DNA of 64,000 nt, taken from Caulobacter mirabilis. Its GTDB lineage: Bacteria > Pseudomonadota > Alphaproteobacteria > Caulobacterales > Caulobacteraceae. The notes beneath the pieces were generated by a model that saw only the letters and a list, made by a program, of their open reading frames with translations, was not told the origin of the DNA and ran no database searches. Positions 17,380 through 28,820 of the stretch are shown piece after piece (position 1 is the first letter of the stretch; each line of letters opens with the position of its first letter). Location: positions 2,356,001 through 2,420,000 of the forward strand of contig NZ_CP024201.1 of NCBI RefSeq assembly GCF_002749615.1, in the 5' to 3' direction. The translations under genes were made by a program, and so were the position numbers.

Positions 17380-18696
17380 CTATTCCGCCGCCTCGGCCAC
17401 GGTCGCTTCGGGGAACAGCCGCTCGAACCGGCCCAGGGCCTGGCCATCCAGGCGCACGCGCAGGTGCAGGCCGCCGTCGGGCTGGTCGTGACGGCCCATG
17501 ACCCGGCCGTGGCGGTAGAGCCAGGCCAGCGCCTCGCCATTGGCCGCGGCCAGGACCACGTCGATCTCGGGGGTCACGTCGACCAGGTTCGCCAGCCGCC
17601 GCAGCAGGGCCTCGCAGCCCTCGCTCGTCACGGCCGAGACCAGCGCCGCCTCGGCCCGGCGCGCGGCGCCGGCGACGTCGTCGTGTTCGTCCTGCGGCAG
17701 CAGGTCGGCCTTGTTCCAGACCTCGATGATCCGGCGGCCCTCCTCGACGGTCACGCCGAGCTCCTCGAGCACCGCCTCCACGTCGCGCTTCTGGGCCTCG
17801 GTGTCGGGGTTGGCGATGTCGCGGACATGCAGGACGACGTCGGCTTCCTGCACCTCCTCCAGGGTGGCGCGGAAGGCCTCGACCAGCTCGTGCGGCAGGT
17901 CCGAGATGAAGCCGACGGTGTCCGACAGGATCGCCGGCCGGCCGCCCGGCAGCTTCACCGTGCGCAGGGTCGGGTCGAGGGTGGCGAACAGCATGTCCTG
18001 CGCCATCACCTCCGCCTCGGTCAGGCGGTTGAACAGCGTCGACTTGCCGGCGTTGGTGTAGCCGACCAGAGCGATGGTCGGGTACGGGACCTTCTTGCGC
18101 GCCGTGCGGTGCAGGGTGCGGGTCCGGCGAACCTCGGTCAGCTCCCGCTTCATCTTGGCGATGCGGTCGGCGATCTGGCGGCGGTCGAGTTCGATCTGGG
18201 TTTCGCCGGGGCCGCCGGTGCTGCCGGTGCCGCCGCGCTGACGCTCCAGGTGGGTCCAGGTGCGGACCAGGCGCGAGCGCTCATAGTCCAGCCGGGCCAG
18301 CTCGACCTGCAACCGCCCCTCCCGCGTGCGGGCGCGGCGGCCGAAGATTTCCAGGATCACGCCGGTGCGGTCGACGACCTTCACCTTCCAGGCGCGTTCC
18401 AGGTTGCGCTGCTGAACCGGCGACAGCGCCTCGTCGACCATGACGACGTCGATCTGCTCGACCTCGCACAGCAGGCGCAGCTCCTCGACCTTGCCGGAGC
18501 CGAACAGGGTCGCCGGGGTGCGGGCGCGCAAGGGCGCGACCCGGGCCTCGACCACCTCGAGGTCGAGCGCCTGGGCCAAGCCGACGGCTTCATCCAGCCG
18601 CGCCTGCGGGTCACGGGCGTCCGCCTGGGACGCCCGCGTCGGATGCAGAACAAGCGCCCTTTGAACCGGGACGCCGTGATCAATCAGTTGGGTCAA
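17380..18696 (-). CDS. hflX: Ribosome-associated GTPase HflX
   Basis: A 438-residue GTPase: N-terminal HflX domain with FGSGKVEEL and [12 protein letters not shown], a middle coiled segment carrying [12 protein letters not shown], then the G domain with Walker [17 protein letters not shown] (G3) and NKADLL (G4). It splits or rescues stalled ribosomes. The start is taken as TTG 18696, which overlaps the hfq stop (TTGA), giving translational coupling; no ATG fits the conserved N-terminus. The hfq-hflX order is the usual one. Confidence 0.93.
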   Translation of the reverse strand: MTQLIDHGVPVQRALVLHPTRASQADARDPQARLDEAVGLAQALDLEVVEARVAPLRARTPATLFGSGKVEELRLLCEVEQIDVVMVDEALSPVQQRNLERAWKVKVVDRTGVILEIFGRRARTREGRLQVELARLDYERSRLVRTWTHLERQRGGTGSTGGPGETQIELDRRQIADRIAKMKRELTEVRRTRTLHRTARKKVPYPTIALVGYTNAGKSTLFNRLTEAEVMAQDMLFATLDPTLRTVKLPGGRPAILSDTVGFISDLPHELVEAFRATLEEVQEADVVLHVRDIANPDTEAQKRDVEAVLEELGVTVEEGRRIIEVWNKADLLPQDEHDDVAGAARRAEAALVSAVTSEGCEALLRRLANLVDVTPEIDVVLAAANGEALAWLYRHGRVMGRHDQPDGGLHLRVRLDGQALGRFERLFPEATVAEAAE

Positions 18697-18938
18697 TCGT
18701 CTTGTTCGGGGCCGGGCTCGTACAGCTGAACCGGCTGGGCGGGCATGATCGTCGAGATGGCATGCTTGTAGACGAGCTGCGACTGGCCGTCCCGACGCAG
18801 CAGGACGCAGAAGTTGTCGAACCAGCTCACCACGCCCTGCAGCTTCACGCCGTTCACGAGGAAGATGGTCAGCGGCGTCTTCGACTTGCGCACGCTGTTG
18901 AGGAAGGTGTCCTGCAGGTTCTGTTTCTTGTCGCTCAC
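18693..18938 (-). CDS. hfq: RNA chaperone Hfq
   Basis: An 81-residue protein with both Sm motifs: Sm1 [20 protein letters not shown]...[13 protein letters not shown] and Sm2 [13 protein letters not shown] (YKHA is diagnostic). It forms a hexamer that pairs small RNAs with mRNAs. The start is GTG at 18938 (VSDKKQ...), with AGGGG upstream; no in-frame ATG is suitable. Short acidic tail GPEQDD, as in alphaproteobacteria. Hfq ends inside the hflX start. Confidence 0.97.
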   Translation of the reverse strand: MSDKKQNLQDTFLNSVRKSKTPLTIFLVNGVKLQGVVSWFDNFCVLLRRDGQSQLVYKHAISTIMPAQPVQLYEPGPEQDD

Positions 18939-19064
18939 GGGGATTCCCCTCTTTTCTTGGCCGGAGAGCAGGAGGCCCTCCACACACGCAAGGTCTTAAT
19001 GCTTGGCCCGGAACGGGCCGGTCCGCAACCGTCAAGGACGGTTAGCGGCGGTGACATCCACAGT

Positions 19065-19919
19065 TCAGGCGGACGCGGCCTCTATGTAGAGCGCCCGAAG
19101 CCGTGTCGCCACCGGTCCAGGCGTCCCGGAGCCGATCTTTTCGCCGTCGACGCTGACGACGGGCAGTACCAGCGACCCCGCGCCGGTGATGAAGGCCTCC
19201 CGCGCGCCCTTGGCCTCGTCGGGCGTGAAGGCGCGCTCTTCGAAGCGGATGTTCTGCTCGCCCAGGAGCGTGATCACGCTCTTGCGGGTCACGCCGCGCA
19301 GGATGTTGGCGCTGGTGTCCCGGGTGCGCAGCACGCCCTCGGCGTCGACGATCCAGGCGTTGGACGAGGCCCCTTCGGTCACCAGCCCCTCGGGGTCAAC
19401 GAACCAGGCCTCGGCGCAGCCCCGCTCCTTGGCCGCCTGTTTGGCCAGGGCGTTGGGCAGCAGACCCACGGTCTTGATGTCGCAGCGTCCCCAGCGGTTC
19501 TCCGGCAGGGTGATGACGCCCACGCCCTTGGCCGCCTTGGCCTCGGAGGCCTTGCGGTCGACCGACTTGGCGGTGATGACCACCGCCGGGACCGGTTGCG
19601 GATCGGGGAAGGCGTGGTCGCGGCGGGCGACGCCGCGGGTCACCTGCAGATAGACCAGCCCGTCGCGCACCCGGTTACGCCGGATCGCCTCGCGCAAAAC
19701 CAGCTCCAGCGCCTTGCGGCCCATCGGCTGGACGATGCGCAGCTCCGACAGACTCCGCTCCAGGCGCTCGAAATGCCCGTCGGCGTCGGCCAGTTTCCCG
19801 CCGAACACCGCCCAGACCTCATAGACCCCGTCAGCGAGCTGATAGCCGCGATCCTCGATATGCACCGCCGCATCGCCATGCCGCACGAAGCGGCCGTTGA
19901 CGTAAGCCCACCTGGACAT
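19065..19919 (-). CDS. dat: D-amino acid aminotransferase (fold-type IV PLP enzyme)
   Basis: A 284-residue class-IV aminotransferase. It has YVNGRFVRHGDAAVHIEDRGYQ at the N-terminus, the PLP lysine in CDIKTVGLLPN (~Lys146) and EGASSNAWIV in the C-terminal half. The size and N-terminus fit D-alanine aminotransferase rather than branched-chain IlvE. It makes D-glutamate/D-alanine type products for peptidoglycan. Its start codon overlaps the ntrX stop by one base, so it is in the ntr transcript. Confidence 0.85.
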   Translation of the reverse strand: MSRWAYVNGRFVRHGDAAVHIEDRGYQLADGVYEVWAVFGGKLADADGHFERLERSLSELRIVQPMGRKALELVLREAIRRNRVRDGLVYLQVTRGVARRDHAFPDPQPVPAVVITAKSVDRKASEAKAAKGVGVITLPENRWGRCDIKTVGLLPNALAKQAAKERGCAEAWFVDPEGLVTEGASSNAWIVDAEGVLRTRDTSANILRGVTRKSVITLLGEQNIRFEERAFTPDEAKGAREAFITGAGSLVLPVVSVDGEKIGSGTPGPVATRLRALYIEAASA

Positions 19920-21310
19920 CAGTCCTCCTCGTCATCCCCGTTGCGCGCGCCGGTCAGGCCGAGGGACTTGAGCTTCCGGTGCAGCGCCGAACGCTCCATA
20001 CCGATGAAGGCCGCCGTGCGGGAGATGTTTCCGCCGAACCGCAGTATCTGGGCGTTCAGGTACTCGCGCTCGAACAGCTCCCGGGCCTCGCGCAGCGGCA
20101 GGGCGATGATCTTCTCGGTGCCGATCGTCGCCCCGTCGGCGTCGTTGGACGCCTCCGACGGCAACATGGCGGCCGTCACCGGTTCGGCCGGGTCGCCCGA
20201 GGCCAGGATCATCATCCGCTCGATGTTGTTGCGCAGCTGGCGGACGTTGCCCGGCCAGTCGTGCACCTGCAGCGTGGCCAGGGCATCCTCGCCGAGCCGC
20301 CGGCGCGGCAGGCCGGTGGCCTCGGCGATGCGGTCGATGAAATAGGCGATCAGCTCCGGCACGTCGTCGCGCCGCTCGGACAGGCCGGGCACCCGCACGG
20401 GCACCACGTTCAGGCGATGGAACAGATCCTCGCGGAAACGGCCGGCGGCGATCTCCTCGCGCAGGTCGCGGCTGGAGGAGGAGATCACCCGCACGTCGAC
20501 CTGCACGTCGCTGTCGCCGCCGACGCGACGGAAGCGCTGCTCGACCAGGACCCGCAGGATGCGGCTCTGGGTCTCCCGCGGCATGTCGGCGACTTCGTCC
20601 AGGTACAGGGTGCCGGCGTGAGCGCGCTCGAACACGCCGATCTTGCGCGGCCGACCGCCCTCGCCTTCCTCGCCGAACAGCTCCAGGTCCATGCGCTCGG
20701 GCGCCATGCCGGCCGCGCTGAGAGCGACGAACTCGCCCTTCATCCGCGGGCTGCCGTCGTGGATCAGGCGCGCGACCAGCTCCTTGCCCGACCCGGCCGG
20801 GCCGGCGATCAGGACGCGGCTGTTGGCCGGGGCGACCTTGGCGATCAGCTGCCGCAGCTGCTGGGCCGCCGTCGACTTGCCGATCAGGCCGTCGGGCGTG
20901 AGGGACTGAGTCCGCAGGCGCCGGTTCTCGCGCTTGAGGCTGGCCGCCTCGATCGCGCGTTCGACCACCAGCAGCAGCCGATCCGACTTGAACGGCTTCT
21001 CCAGGAACTCGTAGGCCCCGCGCTTGATGGCGCTGACCGCCGTCTCGATGTTGCCGTGACCGCTGATCATGATGATCGGCAGATCGGCGTCCAGCCCCTT
21101 GACCATGTCGAGCAGCTCCAGCCCGTCCATGCCGCCGCCCTGCATCCAGATATCCAGGATGATCAGAGCCGGCTTGCGCGCGCGGATGGCCGCCAGCGCC
21201 TGCTCGGAGTCTGCCGCCGTCCGCACGGCGTAGCCTTCGTCGTCGAGAATTCCCGAGACCAGTTCGCGGATGTCTGCTTCGTCATCGACGACCAGAACGT
21301 CAGCCGCCAT
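19919..21310 (-). CDS. ntrX: Response regulator NtrX
   Basis: A 463-residue protein with receiver domain (phosphoacceptor Asp53 in ILDIWM, Lys105 in EKPFKSD), AAA+ domain (Walker A GPAGSGKE at 170-177, Walker B TLYLDEVADMP) and Fis-type helix-turn-helix at the end (ISRTAAFIGMERSALHRKLK). The loop that carries GAFTGA in sigma-54 activators is replaced by GEEGEGGRPRKIG, so contact with sigma-54 is doubtful; this is known for NtrX proteins of alphaproteobacteria. Overlaps ntrY by 11 bases. Partner of NtrY in nitrogen/redox and cell-envelope control. Confidence 0.95.
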   Translation of the reverse strand: MAADVLVVDDEADIRELVSGILDDEGYAVRTAADSEQALAAIRARKPALIILDIWMQGGGMDGLELLDMVKGLDADLPIIMISGHGNIETAVSAIKRGAYEFLEKPFKSDRLLLVVERAIEAASLKRENRRLRTQSLTPDGLIGKSTAAQQLRQLIAKVAPANSRVLIAGPAGSGKELVARLIHDGSPRMKGEFVALSAAGMAPERMDLELFGEEGEGGRPRKIGVFERAHAGTLYLDEVADMPRETQSRILRVLVEQRFRRVGGDSDVQVDVRVISSSSRDLREEIAAGRFREDLFHRLNVVPVRVPGLSERRDDVPELIAYFIDRIAEATGLPRRRLGEDALATLQVHDWPGNVRQLRNNIERMMILASGDPAEPVTAAMLPSEASNDADGATIGTEKIIALPLREARELFEREYLNAQILRFGGNISRTAAFIGMERSALHRKLKSLGLTGARNGDDEED

Positions 21311-23531
21311 GCGCCGCCTCCTTCAGTTCGGGCGCGGCCGTCCTACGCGCGAGTGGAAAACAGAGAGTGACCCGGGCTCCCGACAGCGTAACGGCGTCCC
21401 CCAGCGCCAGTTCGCCGCCATGATCCTCCAGGATGCGTTTGACGATCGCCAGACCCAGGCCCGTGCCCTTCTCCCGCGTCGTCACATAGGGTTCGGTGAG
21501 GCGGTCGCGATCGCGCGACGGCAGGCCCACCCCGTTGTCCTCGATTTCGAAGATCAGTTTCGAGCCGTCCAGTTTCAGGGCGGCGTGGATGCGCCCCGCG
21601 CCGGGCGCGGGATCGCTGGCCGACACCGCCTCCGCGGCGTTCTTCAGGATGTTGGCCAGGGCCTGGCCGACCATGCGTTCGTCGCAGCTCAGCACCACGC
21701 CCTCGGGCGGATCATCCATCGAGACCTCGATCTTGGGGCTGGCGACCCGCTGCGCGAACACCGCCTGGCGCAGCAGTTCGGCCGGATCGGCGTCGGCGAA
21801 CCGCGGCGCCGGCATGCGCGCGAAGGCCGAAAACTCGTCGACCATGCGGCCGATGTCGCCGACCTGACGGATGATGGTGTCGGTGCAGCGGTCGAAGATT
21901 TCCAGGTCGGTGGTGATGTCCTTGCGGTACTTGCGCCGGATCCGCTCGGCCGACAGCTGGATCGGGGTCAGCGGGTTCTTGATCTCGTGGGCGATGCGCC
22001 GGGCGACGTCGCGCCAGGCGGCGTTGCGCTGAGCGGTGATCAGGCGGGTGATGTCGTCGAAGGTCAGGACCACGCCGTCCGACGCCGCGCCGCTGGCCCG
22101 CACGCGCAGACGACGGGTCTCGGCCTCGCGCGCGACATCGACCTCTTCTTCCACCTCGGCCTGGATTTCCGCCGCCCGGCCGGCGACGGGGACCAGCTCG
22201 GGGGCCAGCGCCTCCAGGGGACGGCCGTTCATGGCGCCGGGCTCGACGCCGAGCAGGATCGCCGCCTGGCGGTTGGCCGCCGACACCCGGCCGTCGGCGT
22301 CCAGGCCGACGACGCCGGCGCTGACGCCCGACAGCACGGTCTCGATGAACTGCCGCCGCGACTCCGCCTCGAGCCCGGCGTCCTTCAGGGCCGCCTGCTG
22401 TGCCTGAAGATCGGAAGTCATGCTGTTGAAAGCTCGGGACAATCCAGCCATTTCCTGAGGCTGATCGCCGGTCTCGACCCGGACGCTCAGATCGCCGCCG
22501 GCGATCCGCCCGGCGGCCTGGACGAGCCTCGCCACGGGGGCGGCGATCGAGTTGCCGACCGGGATGGCCAGCCAGGCGGCGCCGACCAGCAGCAGCAGCA
22601 CGGTCTCGACATAGGTCAGGGCGAAGGCGCCCTGCAGGCGCAGCTTGTTGTCGTCGGCCTCGCGATAGCTGACCAGCTGGGCCTCGGCGTCGCGCAGCTG
22701 GCTGATGATGCCGGCGCTGGCCGGACGCACGACATAGAGATAGGCGTCCTCATAGCCCCGCAGGCGGTAGAGGCCGCGGAACACGTCGGTCGAGGGGAAG
22801 GTCTCGGCCGAGATCGAGTCGCCGTCGTCCGCCGCGTCGAAGCTCATCCGCGGCGGAGCCAGGAACGCCGGCGCATTGGGGGCTTCCGCGCGGGCCATGA
22901 CCCGGCCGTCGCGGTCGATCACGTAGACGCCGACGAAATCGCCCCGCGCTAGCTGACCGAGGTAGTGGCTGTAGGCGATCGGCGAGCTGGACAGGCCATC
23001 AGAGGCGCGGTTGAGCTCGCGCCCGACCTCGGTGGTGTCCTGCCACAGCGCCTTGGTCTGTTCGTCGACATAGGTCCTGGCCACGGTCGCCGAGTTCTCG
23101 ACGATGGTGCGAACCTTCTGGCTGAACCAGTAGTCGACGCCGGAAATGACCACCCCGCCGAAGAACAGCGCCACGACGATGGCCGGCGCGACGGTGGCGA
23201 GGCTGAACAGGGCCATGAAGCGCAGCTGCAGCCGGGCGCCGGCGTCGTTGTTGCGGTTCAGCAGCAGCCGCATCACCCGCAGCGCGACCAGCGAGGCCAG
23301 CGCCAGGATCAGGACCAGGTTGAAGACCAGCAGGCCCAGCATGACCTGAACGTCGGCGCTGATCGGTCCGACCTCCGGGGGCCTGGACGCCAGCAGCGCG
23401 CCGGTGATGGTCAGGATCACCGCCAGAACATAGCCGCCGCCGAGCAGATACGGGGACTCGACGACCCGTCGCCACGTCGGCGGCCGGGCGCCCGCCGACG
23501 GCTTGGCAGCCTCTGACGCGACCGAACTCAT
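21300..23531 (-). CDS. ntrY: Sensor histidine kinase NtrY
   Basis: A 743-residue membrane kinase. Three N-terminal membrane segments (~31-50, 64-88, 108-132), a periplasmic region (~135-305), another membrane helix (~306-325), HAMP (~328-380), PAS (~395-500), HisKA with phosphoacceptor His515 in [13 protein letters not shown], and an HATPase with DNGVGLP and GTGLGLAI. It phosphorylates NtrX. It begins 57 bases after the ntrC stop and overlaps ntrX. Confidence 0.95.
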   Translation of the reverse strand: MSSVASEAAKPSAGARPPTWRRVVESPYLLGGGYVLAVILTITGALLASRPPEVGPISADVQVMLGLLVFNLVLILALASLVALRVMRLLLNRNNDAGARLQLRFMALFSLATVAPAIVVALFFGGVVISGVDYWFSQKVRTIVENSATVARTYVDEQTKALWQDTTEVGRELNRASDGLSSSPIAYSHYLGQLARGDFVGVYVIDRDGRVMARAEAPNAPAFLAPPRMSFDAADDGDSISAETFPSTDVFRGLYRLRGYEDAYLYVVRPASAGIISQLRDAEAQLVSYREADDNKLRLQGAFALTYVETVLLLLVGAAWLAIPVGNSIAAPVARLVQAAGRIAGGDLSVRVETGDQPQEMAGLSRAFNSMTSDLQAQQAALKDAGLEAESRRQFIETVLSGVSAGVVGLDADGRVSAANRQAAILLGVEPGAMNGRPLEALAPELVPVAGRAAEIQAEVEEEVDVAREAETRRLRVRASGAASDGVVLTFDDITRLITAQRNAAWRDVARRIAHEIKNPLTPIQLSAERIRRKYRKDITTDLEIFDRCTDTIIRQVGDIGRMVDEFSAFARMPAPRFADADPAELLRQAVFAQRVASPKIEVSMDDPPEGVVLSCDERMVGQALANILKNAAEAVSASDPAPGAGRIHAALKLDGSKLIFEIEDNGVGLPSRDRDRLTEPYVTTREKGTGLGLAIVKRILEDHGGELALGDAVTLSGARVTLCFPLARRTAAPELKEAAHGG

Positions 23532-23588
23532 GGATGCAGCCTAGGTCGAACTGCGGCCCAACCGCAACACCCTTGTTGCGCGAGGACG

Positions 23589-25013
<1,425 letters not shown>

Positions 25014-25024
25014 GCAGGGCTCTC

Positions 25025-26125
25025 TCAGCTGGCGACGGGAAGCAGGACCCGGAAGACCGTCCGGCCGGGCTCGGACTCGAAATCGATCAGGCCGCCGTGA
25101 CCGGCGACCAGCTTGGCGCAGAGGGCCAGGCCCAGGCCCGCGCCGTTGGCCTTGGACGTGACGAAGGGCTGGAACAGATGGTCGCGCATGACCGTCGGCA
25201 CGCCGGGGCCGTTGTCCTGGATCTTCACCTCCAGCGGCGCGCCCTGCTGGACCTGGCCGTCGCCGCCGCGCACCCGCACGCCGGGCCGCCAGGCGGTGGA
25301 GATGGTGATCTCGCCCCGGCCGTCGCCGCGCCCATGGGCGGCCTCGGCGGCGTTCTTGACCAGGTTCAGGAAGATCTGGATCAGCTGGTCCTCGTCGCCC
25401 CAGGTCGGCGGCAGCGAGGGATCGTAGCGCTCCCGCAGCTCCAGACCGTCGGCGACGCCGTTGGCGACCAGGGCCCGGACGCGGTCCAGCACGCGGTGGA
25501 TGTTGACCGCCTCACGCTCGGGCGGCGCGTCGTCGCTGAAGGCCTCCATGCGGTCGACCAGGCGACGGATGCGCTCGGTCTCGTCGACGATCAGCTGGGC
25601 CAGCGGCTGGTCCTCGGCCGCCGCGCCGGTCTTCAGCAACTGGGCGGCGCCGCGAATGCCGGCCAGCGGGTTCTTGATCTCATGGGCCAGCATGCGACCC
25701 AGGCCGACAACCGAGCGCAGCCCGGCCGGATCGGTCCCGCGCTCGGCGCCGAGGCCGCCGCCGCGCAGATGCAGGGTCAGCAGGACCGCCTCGTCGCCCA
25801 GCGGCGTCGCCGCGCAGTCCGCCTCGAAGGTCGGATGGCCGAACAGGGCGATCTCCACCGCGTGCTCGCGGACGCGGACACCCTCCTCCAGCGCGCGACT
25901 GATCAGGGCCAGCAGCGGCGAGCCGGGCGGCAGCGCGCCCTGGACCCGCCCGCGGGCGAGCAGCCCCAGCCCCTGACCGAACAACGCCTCCGCCGCCTCG
26001 TTGGCCGCGGCCAGAGCGCCGTCCCCCGCGATCAGCAGGGCCGGCTCCGGGCTGGCGTCGAAAGCCAGCGCCTTCAGGTCCGGGGCGGCGGCCGAGGCGC
26101 CGAGGGGAAAGGAGCGCCCGGTCAC
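25025..26125 (-). CDS. ntrB: Nitrogen regulation histidine kinase NtrB (NR-II)
   Basis: A 366-residue soluble kinase/phosphatase: PAS domain (~15-120), HisKA with His148 in [16 protein letters not shown], HATPase with Asn-box [17 protein letters not shown] and GAGLGLAL. It controls NtrC phosphorylation in response to PII/glutamine. The start is a GTG at 26125 overlapping the dusB stop (GTGA), so it is translationally coupled to dusB, the classical nifR3-ntrB-ntrC order. Confidence 0.95.
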   Translation of the reverse strand: MTGRSFPLGASAAAPDLKALAFDASPEPALLIAGDGALAAANEAAEALFGQGLGLLARGRVQGALPPGSPLLALISRALEEGVRVREHAVEIALFGHPTFEADCAATPLGDEAVLLTLHLRGGGLGAERGTDPAGLRSVVGLGRMLAHEIKNPLAGIRGAAQLLKTGAAAEDQPLAQLIVDETERIRRLVDRMEAFSDDAPPEREAVNIHRVLDRVRALVANGVADGLELRERYDPSLPPTWGDEDQLIQIFLNLVKNAAEAAHGRGDGRGEITISTAWRPGVRVRGGDGQVQQGAPLEVKIQDNGPGVPTVMRDHLFQPFVTSKANGAGLGLALCAKLVAGHGGLIDFESEPGRTVFRVLLPVAS

Positions 26126-27129
26126 GCCGCCAGCCTTCCCGGAGACGGCGCCCAGAGCGCTGCCAGGGCGGCCTCGACCTCGGCCGGGTCGTCCAGGCTG
26201 CAGAGCCGGGCGCGGGCCTCGCGGCGCGCCTGGGCGTCGACCGGCTGCGGCGCGGCTTCGATGTAGGCGGCCAGATGCTTGCGGAACATGCGAAGGCCCA
26301 GCCTGGGCCCGTAGAAGGCGATGCTGTCGCGGAAGTGGCCGACGGCGATCGCCAGCCGTTCGGCCAGGTCGGGTTCGCCGTCGGTCCGGCCGTCCAGCTC
26401 AGCCTCGATGGCCCGGGCGATCCAGGGCTTGCCGACCACGCCGCGACCGACCATGACCCCGTCGGCGCCCGACTGGCGCAGGGCCTCGGCGGCTGTCGCG
26501 CCGTCGACGATGTCGCCGTTGACGATCACCGGGACCGACACCGCCTCCTTGACCGCCCGTACGGCGCTCCAGTCGGCGGCGCCCTTGTAGAACTGGCAGC
26601 GGGTGCGGCCGTGCACCGTCACGGCCCGGGCGCCGACCGCCTCGGCGCGGCAGGCGAACTCCGGCGCGTTGCGGGTCCGGTCGTCCCAGCCCAGGCGCAT
26701 CTTGACGGTGACGGGGATGTCGACCGCCTCGACCGCGGCGGCGACCAGGCTCTCGGCCAGGTCCAGGTCGCGCATCAGGGCCGAGCCGGACTGGACGCCG
26801 GTCACCTCGCGCGCGGGGCAACCGAAGTTGAGGTCGACGATGTGCGCCCCGGCCTGAGCGGCCAGCCGCGCGCCCTCGGCGATCCATTGCGGATCGCGGC
26901 CGACCAGCTGGACGACCATCAGCGGCAGGCCCTCGCCCACCGCGGCGCGGCGGACCACGTCGGGGCGCCCCTTGGCGAACTCGGCGCAGGCGACCATCTC
27001 GGTCGCCGCATAGGCCGCGCCCAGCCGCGAGGCGGCCGTCCGGAACGGCAGATCGGAAATGCCGGTCATCGGCGCGATCCACACGCGCCCCGGAACCTCG
27101 ACCTCGCCGACCTGAAGCTTGCTGCTCAT
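26122..27129 (-). CDS. dusB: tRNA-dihydrouridine synthase DusB (NifR3)
   Basis: A 335-residue FMN TIM-barrel enzyme: [12 protein letters not shown] at ~19-30, [20 protein letters not shown], catalytic Cys104 in [12 protein letters not shown], and phosphate-binding [15 protein letters not shown]. It reduces uridine to dihydrouridine in tRNA. First gene of the ntr operon, facing away from ispDF with 91 bases between the starts, which must hold both promoters. Confidence 0.95.
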   Translation of the reverse strand: MSSKLQVGEVEVPGRVWIAPMTGISDLPFRTAASRLGAAYAATEMVACAEFAKGRPDVVRRAAVGEGLPLMVVQLVGRDPQWIAEGARLAAQAGAHIVDLNFGCPAREVTGVQSGSALMRDLDLAESLVAAAVEAVDIPVTVKMRLGWDDRTRNAPEFACRAEAVGARAVTVHGRTRCQFYKGAADWSAVRAVKEAVSVPVIVNGDIVDGATAAEALRQSGADGVMVGRGVVGKPWIARAIEAELDGRTDGEPDLAERLAIAVGHFRDSIAFYGPRLGLRMFRKHLAAYIEAAPQPVDAQARREARARLCSLDDPAEVEAALAALWAPSPGRLAA

Positions 27130-27220
27130 TTCGTAGTCACCTTCATCGCCGTCTTTTTAGGCAGGATTGTGCGGCGCCGTAAAGGTTGGAGATGGACGCG
27201 GCGCGCCCTAAACAGCCGGC

Positions 27221-28363
27221 ATGAGCTTTTCGGTCGTCATCGTCGCCGCCGGCGGGGGAACCCGCGCCGGCCAGGGCTTGGCCAAGCAGTGGCGGCCGTT
27301 GCTGGGCCGCCCTGTCCTCCGCTGGTCCGTCGAGGCCCTGCTCGGCGCCGGCGCGCGCCAGGTGGTCGTGGTCGTGGCGGCGGACGGCGCCGCTCTCGCC
27401 GCCGAGGCCCTGGCCGGCCTCAAGGGCTGGACCACGGCGCACGGCGGGGCCACCCGCGCGGAGTCGGTCCAGGCCGGCCTGCGCGCCGTCGACGGCCCGG
27501 CCGACGAGCCGGTGCTGGTCCATGACGCGGCGCGCCCCTTCGTCTCCGCCGACCATGTCCAGACGCTGCTGGCGGCGCTGGAGACCGCCGACGGCGCCCT
27601 GCCCGCCCTGCCGGTCGCCGACACCCTGAAGCGGAAGGTCGGCGACGCCGTGACCACGACCGCCCGCGAAGGCCTGTGGCGCGCCCAGACGCCCCAGGCC
27701 TTCCGCCGCGACCGGCTGCTGGCGGCCTACGCCGCCTGGACCGGCGGCGAGCCCACCGACGACGCCCAGGTGGTCGAGGCCGACGGCGGCCACATCGCCC
27801 TGACGGCGGGCGATCCCCTGCTGATGAAACTGACCTATCCTGAGGACTTCGACATGGCTGAGCGCCTGGCGGGCGCCGCCCGCGTGATCCGGACCGGCCA
27901 GGGCTTCGACGCCCATCGCTGGGGCCCCGGCGAAGCCGTCTGGCTGTGCGGCGTGCAGATCGCGCATGACCAGACCTTGATCGGCCACAGCGACGCCGAC
28001 GCCGGCCTGCACGCCCTGACTGACGCCATCCTGGGCGCCATCGGCGAAGGCGACATCGGCGACCACTTCCCCCCAACCGACCCGAAGTGGAAGGGCGCGG
28101 CCAGCGACCTGTTCCTGGAACACGCCGCCGGGCTGGTGACGGCGAAGGGCGGCCGGATTCTCAATGTCGACGTGACGCTCATCTGCGAGCGGCCGAAGAT
28201 CAAACCGCACCGCCAGGCGATGCGCGAGCGGCTGGCGGCGATCCTGGGCCTGCCGCTGGACCGGGTGTCGGTGAAAGCGACCACCACCGAGGGCATGGGC
28301 TTCACCGGCCGCGGCGAAGGCCTGGCCGCCCAGGCCCTGGCTACGGTCGAGACGCCGGCCTAG
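27221..28363 (+). CDS. ispDF: Bifunctional IspD/IspF (MEP isoprenoid pathway)
   Basis: A 380-residue fusion. IspD (1-~220): AAGGGTRAGQGLAKQW, VLVHDAARPF, and LWRAQTPQAF. IspF (~224-380): TGQGFDAHRW, the zinc-site region IGHSDADAGLHALTDAILGA, and TTTEGMGFTGRGEG at the end. It performs MEP cytidylyltransfer and cyclisation to MEcPP; IspE is elsewhere. The fusion is characteristic of alphaproteobacteria. Its 3' end overlaps the convergent gene by 23 bases. Confidence 0.96.
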   Translation: MSFSVVIVAAGGGTRAGQGLAKQWRPLLGRPVLRWSVEALLGAGARQVVVVVAADGAALAAEALAGLKGWTTAHGGATRAESVQAGLRAVDGPADEPVLVHDAARPFVSADHVQTLLAALETADGALPALPVADTLKRKVGDAVTTTAREGLWRAQTPQAFRRDRLLAAYAAWTGGEPTDDAQVVEADGGHIALTAGDPLLMKLTYPEDFDMAERLAGAARVIRTGQGFDAHRWGPGEAVWLCGVQIAHDQTLIGHSDADAGLHALTDAILGAIGEGDIGDHFPPTDPKWKGAASDLFLEHAAGLVTAKGGRILNVDVTLICERPKIKPHRQAMRERLAAILGLPLDRVSVKATTTEGMGFTGRGEGLAAQALATVETPA

Positions 28364-28820
28364 CCGCCGCCTTTCGGTCCGCTTCCTGGGCCGAGGCACG
28401 CGCAAGCGCTTCGATTTCCTTATCTTTCGCCACCCGCAACTCGTCGCAGATCGCGCCGCGCACGTCGCAGAGCACATGGACCTCCACGACCAGGGCGCGC
28501 TTCAGCTTTACCATGCGCAGCTTGACCAACGCTGGGTAGGCCGGGTGGCTTTCCGGCGCGAACTGCCAGATCGTCGAGGCGGATTCGTCGGAATAGGTCG
28601 CCCATCCCCGCAGCTCGCCACGTTTGACGCCGGGCTTGGCGCGGACCGCAGCCAGGGCCGACGCGACATCCGAATACTCAAGTTCCGTTGGCGGGACTTC
28701 AAGCAGGTCCGGATGCGGCGGCGGCGGCGACAGCATCTGCTGGCCGTCGCCGGCCCAGGCGGAAGCAGCGCTCGCCAGTAGGACGGCGAGGGAAAGGCCC
28801 GTGACGACGCGCAGGTTCAT
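28341..28820 (-). CDS. Hypothetical exported protein
   Basis: A 159-residue protein with a signal peptide (1-23, ends AWAG), a Pro-rich stretch (PPPPHPD), then a globular part with VKLRMVKLKRALVVEVHVLCDV and a charged Ala/Arg-rich C-terminal helix. Two cysteines (C118, C125) may form a disulfide. Its ATG overlaps the stop of the spermidine-synthase-like gene by four bases, so the two are coupled. No family was recognised. Confidence 0.75.
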   Translation of the reverse strand: MNLRVVTGLSLAVLLASAASAWAGDGQQMLSPPPPHPDLLEVPPTELEYSDVASALAAVRAKPGVKRGELRGWATYSDESASTIWQFAPESHPAYPALVKLRMVKLKRALVVEVHVLCDVRGAICDELRVAKDKEIEALARASAQEADRKAAARPASRP

